Shown piece after piece: positions 10,212 to 18,838 of a stretch of DNA of 64,000 bases. Source of the stretch: Nematopogon swammerdamellus (taxonomy: Eukaryota > Arthropoda > Insecta > Lepidoptera > Adelidae); the NCBI GenBank assembly GCA_946902875.1, contig OX336355.1, positions 17,207,347 to 17,271,346 on the forward strand, in the 5' to 3' direction. Below the pieces are notes generated by a model that made no database searches, had not been told where the DNA came from, and was given only the letters and a program-made list of their open reading frames with translations. A program made the translations under genes and the position numbers. How positions within the stretch are numbered: position 1 is the first letter of the stretch; each line of letters begins with the position of its first letter.

Positions 10212-11196
10212 AGGGTCGGGCGAGCGAAAATACTAAATCGCAAAGTGTCTAAGTAGCACATGGGCTAGATCTCAAAACGACTAAGTAGTGCAAAGTCCAG
10301 ATCTCCAAAGGGCCAAATCGCAAAACGACCACTTTATGAAAAGTCAACATAGCGTTTGTACATTAAAAATCAAAAAGTTTTTACTTGTTGTGTCCTATCT
10401 ATACAATCAGAATAAATTATAATATGTTTTTTGATTAGCTATACTTACTGGCCACAAATAAATTATGATAAATATTTAAAAAATTCAATTGTCAACCGTG
10501 TCTTCAGGCCACGCTTCAGGCGAAGCCTTTTTTCATGTCTTTATTCTTCCTCAATTTAAGTGATTTTTGCTATCAACAAAAGCCTACTGGATGCCTCTAT
10601 GTCTTAATTTTGATTTTTTTTTATAGTTTCCCATATAAAAAAATATGAAAATTAGGCATAAAATTGCTATTGTATTGTTGTATTGTTTATTGATCATTCA
10701 TATGGCAGTTAGACTGCTCTCGAACTTGTCACAATTTGTTCTATCCTACATATATACGAAAAAAGGATAACATAGGGCCAAGTTTCTGCCCGCGGCTTCG
10801 CTTCGCGTGAATTTTTGCTCACAGCTCAGGCCGCCGATGTCGTAACGTTATTTATGATTTATAGCCTAAAACCATCTCGAGACGTGACAGAAGGTAACAG
10901 TGAAAAGTGTATTTTTTTATATTGGAATAATGTCTTTTCGATCGCTATTTCTAAGTATGTATGTCTTTTAAACATTTATATTTTTGTAATGTAGATTGAC
11001 TCAATATCTGGGGAAGATTTTTCGAAAAAAAGTGAAAAATTTGGGAGTTATGATTTTTTTAAATTTTCTGTTACGGAATTATGAGTAGTCTTTATCTTGC
11101 AGTGTGAGTAGTTAAAATGGTTTTCGTGTATGCATGCATATACTTGAAAATTAAGTATATATTTTTTTATTTTTTTTTGTTTTTTAATTCATACAT
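10212..11196. other. AT-rich spacer with a helitron-end fragment
   Basis: There is no gene. Short degenerate repeats of AATCGCAAAACGAC / CTCAAAACGACTAAGTAG type occur at 10225-10330. CTGCCCGCGGCTTCGCTTCG at about 10786 is an isolated helitron-terminus-like segment. Confidence 0.45.
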
Positions 11197-11499
11197 ACAT
11201 ACATACATATCACACACGCTGAATCCCGACAATCGGGGTAAGCAGAGCAATTTAATTCTCTATACGGTTTTAATATATGAAACTGACACGGTGAAACTGT
11301 CAGCCCATATAACACCTTGGTGAACTAGGCGCCATGCCAGTGTTTCCCTTCGATCGTGCCAGCTACACTGAACTGGACGGAAACACGCACTATTTACCCA
11401 AAAAAAACGGGGTTGCAGATTTGGGCTGCCATTTTTTTTATATAGAAAGCGCGACATGTTGCGACGAGCACCCATAAGGTGTCTAACGACGCCCATAAA
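11197..11499 (-). mobile_element. three nested or abutting fragments: SINE-C end, SINE-A, LINE-F end
   Basis: Positions 11197-11255 are a SINE-C 3' end in reverse with its (TACA)n tail. Positions 11276-11399 are the SINE-A 3' half in reverse, with an internal deletion near GACACGGTGAAACTG. Positions 11428-11499 are a LINE-F 3' terminus in reverse (GAAAGCGCGACATGTTGCG..GTGTCTAACGACGCCC). Each is too short to be active. Confidence 0.75.
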
Positions 11500-11514
11500 A
11501 ATAAATACATACAT

Positions 11515-12040
11515 AATGCACGCTGTATCCCGACAATCGGGGTGAGCAGAGTAATCTTGTCAGCCTCGATAGCTCAGTGGTGCAGACAGTCAACTGTCGC
11601 TATTGAATGTTAAGCAACGCTGGGTGCGGTCAGTACTTGGATGGGTGACCGCTGACCGTTGGAGGCTGACCGAGGTTCGGATTCCTCGTAAAACTATAGG
11701 TCCCTTCCCTCTTAATCTTACTTGGTGGTAGGGTTTAACCCGCCCGGGTTGGTACCACCGCACTGAATGAAACGTCGGTCAAAACGGCTATGTAAAATAG
11801 TTTGTGTTTTCCGACCAGTTCAGTGTAGCCGGCACGATCAAAGGGGGAAGCACTGACATGGCACCTAGTTCACCCGGTGTTATGGGCTGGCATCACGGAC
11901 GTTGTAGGTGATGTAGCCAACCGTGTCAGTTTCCATAAAAAAAAAAAAAAAAAAAATCGGTGTTGCGCTGCTAGTACTCTTGCAAATTACAGCACAACAC
12001 CGACCATCGCGTTTAGCAATGTATTCGGACACGATAGTCA
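11515..12040 (-). mobile_element. SINE-C 3' part, split by a SINE-A insertion
   Basis: The left part 11515-11554 (CACGCTGTATCCCGACAATC..) and right part 11957-12040 (ATCGGTGTTGCGCTGC..) join into one reverse SINE-C 3' region once 11558-11956 is removed. A short duplicated AATC remains at the junctions. Confidence 0.85.
11558..11956 (+). mobile_element. SINE-A, best full-length copy
   Basis: This copy shows every module. GTCAGCCTCGATAGCTCAGT carries the tRNA box A. The segment from GTTAAGCAACGCTGGG through AGTACTTGGATGGGTGACCG corresponds to the internal half of 5S rRNA. GGTTCGGATTCC is the tRNA-type box B. The core runs from AAACTATAGGTCCC through GTTGGTACCACCGCACTG and TTCAGTGTAGCCGGCACG to GATGTAGCCAACCGTGTCAG and a poly-A of about 20. 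The 5S resemblance is from memory of the conserved 5S A box, internal element and C box. The head is therefore a tRNA-5S-tRNA chimera. No protein is encoded, so mobility must depend on a partner LINE. Confidence 0.95.
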
Positions 12041-12157
12041 TTTTAAAATGTGAAGGGTTTAACGTGCAGAGCTCTGTACATAGGTTTAAACGAAGTCTAT
12101 TTATAAATTTGCACAACGGACATCGTTTAAAAATAGAGAACGGACTATGACACACAT

Positions 12158-12437
12158 TTTCACCGTTCGGAACCGGTGTAAAACTGTAGGTCCCTTCCCT
12201 TGCCCCTTACTAGGTGGTAGGCTCAAATTGTAGCCGACTGGGTTGGTACCACCGTACTGGATGTAAGATGGCCGCAAGCAACCTCGGTTGTGTTCTCCTC
12301 TAGTCCAGTATAGCCAGCAATCCAGGGAAGTCTCCGGTATGGCACCTACTTTCTCGGAGGTGATATTGGCTGGTTAGAGCATGTGCTTTGGCCCCTCCGA
12401 CTCAGCCACCCATACCGGATTACATAAAAAAAAAAAC
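12158..12437 (+). mobile_element. SINE-B, 5' truncated with intact tail
   Basis: It starts at TTCACCGTTCGGAACCGGTG, lacking the tRNA head. It continues through the shared core and ends CAGCCACCCATACCGGATTA then CATAAAAAAAAAA. It is the clearest copy of the SINE-B 3' end. Confidence 0.9.
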
Positions 12438-12587
12438 ACATACGCATCATGTATGTTGTCATCTTTTGTCAGTTTTATGTGGGGTTAAATTAACAGCAAT
12501 AAATTTTATTTGTGCAAAAGTGCATTACTTTTGATTGCACACATATTAAATGTTAAAATGTTTTTGAAATCGCTGAAAAACCGCAGA

Positions 12588-13340
12588 ACCATCCTCGGTA
12601 GCTCAGTGGTGCGGTCGGTCGACTGTTGTTAAGCAACCCTGAGCGCGGTCAGTACTTGAATGGGTGACCGCTCGATCGTTGAGGCTGACCGTGGTTCGGA
12701 TTCCACATGAAATTGTAGGTGCATTCACTAATTACCTTACTGGGTGCCTCGTCGGTCGAAACGGCTATGTAAATAGTTTGTGTTTTCCGTCCAGTTCAGT
12801 GTAGCCGACATTTAATGAAGGGAAGCACAAGACCTACCTGCTGGTGTACACTCGGTGGAAGAGCCGTGCCAAGGTGGGAGATGGCTAGCCTCCCGCCCTT
12901 AAGCACGGCATCTTGTCCTTATGTCTTAGACGCCTTTTACGACATGCACGGTTAGAGATGCAGTGGGGCTATTTTTTTTAAAGTACCGGTGTGCCTTCCT
13001 GCCTTACTTGCTGCTTAATAGGAGTGGTTATCTTGATCGAATACTTTGCTAAACGTGATGGTCGGTGTTGTGCTGTAATTTACCAGACTTGTTGCAGCAC
13101 AACGTCGAATACTCTGCTTACCACGATTATCGGGATATAGCGTGTGGTATGTTTTTTTTATGGAAACTGGCACGGTTGGTTGGCTCCTACAACATCCGTG
13201 ATGTCAGCCCATAACACCTGGTAAACTTTGCTAAACGTGGCGGTCGGTGTTGTGCTGTAAGTTACCATAGTAATTGCAGCACAACGCCGAATATTCTGCT
13301 TACCCCGCTCGTCGGGATGCAGCTTGCGGTGTGTATCCAT
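12588..13340. mobile_element. cluster of broken SINE-A and SINE-C pieces
   Basis: Positions 12588-12831 are SINE-A (+) with its chimeric head (TTAAGCAACCCTGAGCGCGG) but no 3' third. Positions 12832-12993 are a SINE-C 5' half in reverse. Positions 12994-13155 are a SINE-C 3' half forward. Positions 13158-13219 are the SINE-A 3' end in reverse. Positions 13222-13340 are another SINE-C 3' piece forward. The abrupt joins suggest repeated insertion and recombination between copies. Confidence 0.8.
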
Positions 13341-13410
13341 TTTGGTTACATCTCAGCTTGTCAAACGAACCGAGATAAACTTCAACAATATTATTCACCT
13401 CCATAAAAGA

Positions 13411-14248
13411 TAGGGTTGTCAGGTGCCCGGGATTTCCGGAATTGTCCCGGGCTAGGCTCCAATGTCCCGGGCTAGGCTCCAATGTCCCGGGCTAGGCTCC
13501 AATGTCCCGTGTCCCGGGAAAAGGATCATTTTGTCGCGGATTGTGCAATTTGTCTCAGGAAGAAAAATATGTTTGTACACACTACTTGACATAGCTCAAA
13601 GAAGACGGCGAACAGAAGTCCAAACGCTGAGAAATTACTCAAATTAGGATCACAAGAAATATATGTAAAGGAAGATTCTACTTTAATTTTAGTATAGTGT
13701 TGCTTACTAAAGTCATTTGCTATAAAAAAAAACACCCTAAAAGTTCGCCGTAAAAATTATAACAGAAAAATATTGTAAAAAGAATAGCCCCAGTACCGTG
13801 TGGGGACGGTACTTAAAAAGAATAGCCCCACTGCATCTCTCCCCATGCATGTCGTAAAAGGCGACTAAGGGATAAGGACAAGATGCCGTGCTAAAGGGCG
13901 ACAGGCTCGCCACCTGTCACCTTGACAAGGTACTTCCACCAAGTCATGTAGCAGGTGGTTCTTCGTGCCTTACTTGCTGCTGCTTACTGCTTGATCGATT
14001 GAATCTGGTTCGAATACTTTGGTGGTCGTGGTGGTTTAACGTGTTGGTCGGTGTTGTGCTGTAATTTACCAGAGTTCTTGCAGCACAACACCGATTACTC
14101 TGCTTACCCCGATTGTCAGGATTCAGCGTGTGTGATATGTATATATATGTATGTAAAAATATTGTCTTACATTTTTCCACCTTATTTGTGAAGGACTGCA
14201 CTTAGTACATATGTCCCGGGAAGGTTAATATCAGATCTGGCAAGCCTA
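13411..14248. mobile_element. possible hAT-like element with CCCGGG ends, hosting SINE-C
   Basis: The left end TAGGGTTGTCAGGTGCCCGG and the reverse complement of the right end, TAGGCTTGCCAGATC.., are similar degenerate inverted repeats of the GGGTTGCCAG type. The left part contains a 20-bp tandem repeat (TGTCCCGGGCTAGGCTCCAA, three copies, 13443-13502). A SINE-C copy is inserted at 13777-14154. Confidence 0.45.
13777..14154 (+). mobile_element. SINE-C, full length, 11-bp target duplication
   Basis: It starts near GTACCGTGTGGGGACGGTAC and continues through CCCCACTGCATCTCTCCCC, GTCGTAAAAGGCGACTAAGG, a weak box-B-like GGTTCGAATACT and the GGTGTTGTGCTG/CAGCACAACACC hairpin. It ends with CTCTGCTTACCCCGATTGTC and an (ATGT)n-type tail. 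The direct repeat AAAAATATTGT flanks it at 13766-13776 and 14155-14165, which shows that SINE-C is a retroposon. It encodes no protein. Confidence 0.92.
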
Positions 14249-14919
14249 ATAAAAGGGGAAAGGGCTCGCCAAACGGCCGCCGAGTCAAAAATGACAAATG
14301 ATCGTTTCTTTACTCCCGTCTCCGTCTGTCGCAGTGTCAGGGCGCGGCGGGGGTCCGGCCGGGACGACGACGCACGTGAGGGACGGGCCGGTGGTGGTCA
14401 GGCTAATCTGGTTCACATTTCTCAGAAATTTTTATAGTGAAATGTGACATTATGGAGTTTAAAAAAAATTCGAAACTATGCGCTTTTTTTGCTATTTATT
14501 TCTAGATATGACACGTTATAAAGATTAAATAATTATTGTATAATAAATGCTTTGTGTGTTAATTAAAAACTAAAGTATATAAACCCAATTTAAAACTTCA
14601 AAAATATAACTATTAAAAAAACTACTCAAACTCGCAAAAATTCAAAATTTCTTGGGCGTACATGGTGTCCATGCCCAACACGCTAGCGGCATTGCCCAAC
14701 TGGGTGGAAAATAAAAAAAATGGCAAGATTCAAACATATTGAACAGTTTCAAAGTATGGTCCACAGTTTACTGACCACAAACACACACATACACATACAC
14801 TCGTTACACAAATACAATAGTAAAACAAGTCGAAAGTTTCGGTGATAAAAAGACAAATAAGTATGACAATCAAATATTTTCTCTGATTTGAAAAAAATTA
14901 CGTGCATACCTTCACCCAC
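14249..14919. other. AT-rich spacer, no gene
   Basis: A GC-rich patch at 14325-14400 (GGGCGCGGCGGGGGTCCGGC) is the only compositional feature. Nothing else is recognised. Confidence 0.35.
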
Positions 14920-15140
14920 TGCTCCATAGTTCGGATTCTTTGTAAAAATGTCGATCCACCGGGTTGACTGGAGGAAATTGCCTAAGGCAATAAGCCCGCC
15001 TTTGCCACACACTAAATAGCATAAAGAGGTGAAATGAAATGAAAATATACTTTATTGTACACCGTATAAAAAGGTTACAAAAGGCGAGTTTAATGCCTTG
15101 CGGCATTCTTTACGAACTAACCTTTGGGATGTGGAAAACA
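14920..15140 (-). mobile_element. LINE 3'-UTR remnants
   Basis: The first part contains GGGTTGACTGGAGGAAATTG and AATAAGCCCGCCTTTG, related to 61439-61560. The second (15033-15140) has the reverse of an AATAAAG end followed by ATTTC repeats, and resembles 49725-49850 (AACCTTTGGGATGTGG). Confidence 0.5.
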
Positions 15141-16100
15141 CGTAGGGGCGGACAATGCACTACTAAACAGGGAACAGTTGTATGAAATATAAATACACAC
15201 ATATACAAATTGTACAATATACCTACATCAATATACTATACATACATACTTATATACATACTTTACATATATTTCAACTGGATTGAAGACGCAAGGGAAT
15301 CGATGAGTATTTATATTTATTTTACCTACTCATTGCCATGTGGTTTCCAGAGGTATTACATACATACATATTACAAAACTCAACTCACCATTCATTGAAG
15401 TTGTATGCGGGCGGACGCTCAACACTATAAAAGTTCAAACGACCAACCAAAACTTTAACAAAATAATCCATGAATTAAAATTAAAATTCCATCACATAAC
15501 GCGACGATAACACTAAATTCCCATCAAATTAACACTAAACACGTAACCACAAAAGAACACCGAACTTCAAACGAAAGGAGTAATAAAACAGCGTTTTTTT
15601 TTCAAACTAGAATTTGAATACAAACGCGCTCAAAATATGTGTCGCTCGCGCCACTACTCGAAAGGAACTGACAGACATAAAATTCCACGCAAGCACATAA
15701 GCACAGAAATATTTCTTTATTATTACGAGAACAAAAAACTATTTTGACTTGTCCTATCCAAAATTTTTTTCCCCCTCCAAACCCGACGGCACCCCCCGTC
15801 GCTGTTGCGTTCCAAAGCTGTGTACGTATTTGTTTAGTCAAAAAAAAAAAGATGGAACAATAACAAAATGGCTAAATGTAGTTTTTTGTTGACATTGTCT
15901 GAAGATTATACTCCTCCTAATCACCTATTATGAGTCGGCGCCAGTTACATTTTTTTTTCTAAGAATTCTAACGATTTTGATCCTTGTCAGCTACTTATAT
16001 TGTGTAAGTACACAATGTTGGTATGAAACAAACTCTTTCACACGCAAAATATGGATTAGTAATACTCGTAATGATACGAGGGAGGAACTTTCCTAATAAT
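15141..16100. other. AT-rich spacer, no gene
   Basis: It includes TACATA-rich stretches near 15190-15260 and poly-A/T runs. No exon, RNA gene or recognised repeat is visible. Confidence 0.4.
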
Positions 16101-16111
16101 ATAATTTGTAT

Positions 16112-16468
16112 TTATACCGTGTACCGTGTGGGCCCGGTACTTAAAAAGAATAGCCCCACTGCATCTCTCCCCGTGCATGTCTTAAAAGGCGGACCAAGGG
16201 ATAAGGACAAGATGCCGTGCTAAAGGGCGACGGGCTCGCCACCTCTCACCTTGCCACGGTACTTCCACCGAGTCATGCAGCAGGTGGGTCTTCGTGCCTT
16301 ACTTGCTGCTTGATCGATTGAACATTGTTCGAATACATTGCGAAACGTGGTGGTCGGTGTTGTGCTGTAATTTACCAGAGTTCTTGCAGCGCAACACCGA
16401 TTACTCTGCTTACCCCGATTGTCGGGATTCAGCGTGTGTGATATGTATGTATATGTATGTATTTATAC
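16112..16468 (+). mobile_element. SINE-C, full length, 11-bp target duplication
   Basis: It has all the SINE-C modules from GTACCGTGTGGGCCCGGTAC to the (ATGT)n tail. The direct repeat ATAATTTGTAT occurs at 16101-16111 and 16469-16479, giving a second independent target-site duplication for the family. Confidence 0.93.
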
Positions 16469-16539
16469 ATAATTTGTATGTGTAAACGCAGCCAAAGCAC
16501 ACAAGGATTAGATTTACAAATGTCGTGGAAAGATTTATC

Positions 16540-16856
16540 TCTATCTCCATCTCTATCTTCTCTACTTCTTTTAAAAGGGAACGTCTGTCTGTATGTATGA
16601 ATGTTGTATGTATGTTTGAGGGAAACTCCGGAACCACTGAAGATATTTTGATGCGATTTGCACCAATGTAGAGTATATAGCCTACAGTGAGCCTCAGGAA
16701 CTACCTAAGGCTCGCTTTAGGCTATATACACGGTGTTGTGTGTTCCCCCGCTGAAGGGCCAACTTATTATAAATTGCTTTGTTGCAATCAAAGAGTTTGT
16801 ATTACGTCGCTGCGCTACGCTTCGTAATACAAACTCTTTAGTTGCAATTTATATTA
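16540..16856. repeat. interspersed repeat with terminal palindrome
   Basis: Positions 16540-16660 (CTACTTCTTTTAAAAGGGAACG.., ACCACTGAAGATATTTTGAT) match 4575-4690. Positions 16782-16806 and 16823-16847 form 25-bp inverted arms around TACGTCGCTGCGCTACGCTT. The arms differ at two positions. Confidence 0.6.
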
Positions 16857-16859
16857 AAA

Positions 16860-17540
16860 ACAAACTACAGTAATATTTTAAGTTCAACCCAATAAAAAAA
16901 AAAAAAAAACGAGAATCACGGTCGGATATGGTCGGTTGATTACTGCAATTACTTACATTACCTTTTTTTTATATTTAATTTGTTCCAGATTGCCGAAGTA
17001 CATTAAAATTCATCGTAAAACATTAAAATGTTTCACGTAATTTTTTCTTAATGATGTACTAGCATTTTAAAAAGAGAATAGTCTATTCCACAAGGATGAT
17101 GATGATGAATTCTGCAGATTAGGGTCTCGTAGGCTCCGACAGACCGAATTGTCGCAGCAAAAGTATTGTTGTTTATTGTTTATTGTATAATTTCATCCAT
17201 AGGTAGGTAACCTACGCTTGGACATGTCGAAAATTCCGCCAGTTCTAAATTCAATGCGAAGAAGAACTGACAAACAAACTTCGCAAGTCACAATGTTTTG
17301 TTAGTACCTTATATATAAGTATTATAATTCAAGTAATTTACAATAATTAACGCATACTACCGCTCACAAGAACATTAATATTTACAGCATAAGCATGAAC
17401 ACTCAAGAATCTGACCACTCTGCCTATTTACATTACCTATATCTGGTGTATAGTGCCATCGTCAATTTTGATACTTCATATATCAAGTGATACTTCATAT
17501 ATTATGGCGACTCTAGATGTCCGCCGACAGTGATCAATAT
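16860..17540. other. spacer, no gene
   Basis: AT-rich sequence with a poly-A run at 16892-16909. No gene or recognised element is present. Confidence 0.35.
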
Positions 17541-17546
17541 TGTTAC

Positions 17547-17772
17547 TAGTGGCCGACCGAATATTCGGTTTCGGCTTTCGGCTTTCGGCCTTTCGGCCAA
17601 TATTTGCAACATTCGGCAAACTTACGGTTTCGGCCGAAAGTAGTGGTCACTTTCGGCCCAACCGAAAGTTGTTATACAGACTAGAGTTGTAAAAACACGG
17701 TATGATTCAATAAGACACGGTTTAATACCGGTATAATACCAATAGATCACCGTGACTTTGGTGACTAACCAC
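17547..17772. repeat. CCGACCGAA / TTCGGC repeat and GTTAGTCACC repeat
   Basis: Positions 17547-17680 open TAGTGGCCGACCGAAT and are rich in TTTCGGC/GCCGAAA. The related copy at 24565-24684 ends CGGTCGGACACTA, its inverse. Positions 17700-17772 are the reverse of the GTTAGTCACCAAAGCAACGG unit seen at 24158 and 24335. They are probably MITE-like elements, and no coding is seen. Confidence 0.5.
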
Positions 17773-18835
17773 ATTCGTGAACTAATCAAGTTTGTGCTCC
17801 AATATATGGAGTTTGTACTGACTTAGCTGACAAGTATTATGCTAAATATCACTATCTTGACTATGTTAACTTGCAATATATACTCGCAACATGATTCTTC
17901 CCATTTGAAGTGTTTAAGACTTGAAAATGTTGCCAGACCTCGCACGCAGTGTGCGGCATTTTGATTTTCGCGGGGATGTGTCGCGCGCGTGGCGTATGTA
18001 TTGCTTTACGGAATGACAGAATCAGACTGACTGGTGGCAACAAAAAAATCAAAGCACAGCCGCTCAAGCTGCAAGTCCTTCTGTAAAGAGAGAGACCGAA
18101 TGCACAAAGCGACTGCCTGCCGCCGCTAGCGCCGACAAAGGGGTGCGTATGTACGCGGAGCGCTGCGCAGCGCGGCGCGGAGCGTGCTCTCTTTGGCGGT
18201 GCGGGCGGATTCTTTGATTCGGTCGGACGCAGCGCAGGTGTTCGTTAGTTGTATGTATGTATGTACTCACCAGCAAACTAAAAATCAACCTTAAGGCGCA
18301 AATAATAGTGAACGCGGCCTTGAATTTCGGCCACGTCGTCGGTGGGGAAAGGGCGAGGATCCCCGCGAAACTAATAGGTAGCTGTGAGTCGAGCTCAGCA
18401 ACAGATACGAAAATTTTAACGCATTAGTGAAGTTGCATGTAGCGCAGCGCGAAAGGGCTTGCCTACGACCCGATAGGTCATCGTTTCAAATCTTGAAGAT
18501 TTTTTATATCATGGGCAAATATGTTTAAATCATGGGAAAGTGGTCAAGTTCAAGTCGAGCTCGCGTAAAGAGGGTTCCGTGGCAACCCGTTTTCTGCGAG
18601 AACTAGAAGGCTTAGGATTTTTTGACGAAACTTCGTATACCTAGTGGTAGTGTATATCGTGGAGTAACTTTTTTTTTTAAAAGATCATATCTCCAGTACC
18701 GCTGGCCTAGACCAGACGTGGCACACGTGTAGGTATGAGCGCCACGCCGGCGCGCCTCCGCCGCCGCGCTTTCCGCCAGGCCGCCGCCGCCGCCTAACGC
18801 GGTCGGCGCGCCGAACCGAGCGCGGTCTGTCAGTC
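17773..18835. other. spacer with GC-rich segment, no gene
   Basis: GC-rich patches lie at 18110-18240 and 18720-18835. The latter has runs of GCCGCC units and precedes the R1-type LINE. CGCTCATACCTACACGTGTG on the minus strand near 18730 recurs in diverged form at about 22895. Open frames here are low-complexity artefacts. Confidence 0.35.
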
Positions 18836-18838
18836 TGA

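Noticed and set aside
11600..11660. possible 5S rRNA gene
   Set aside because: Only the internal half of 5S is matched, and it is embedded in a SINE head repeated about eight times.
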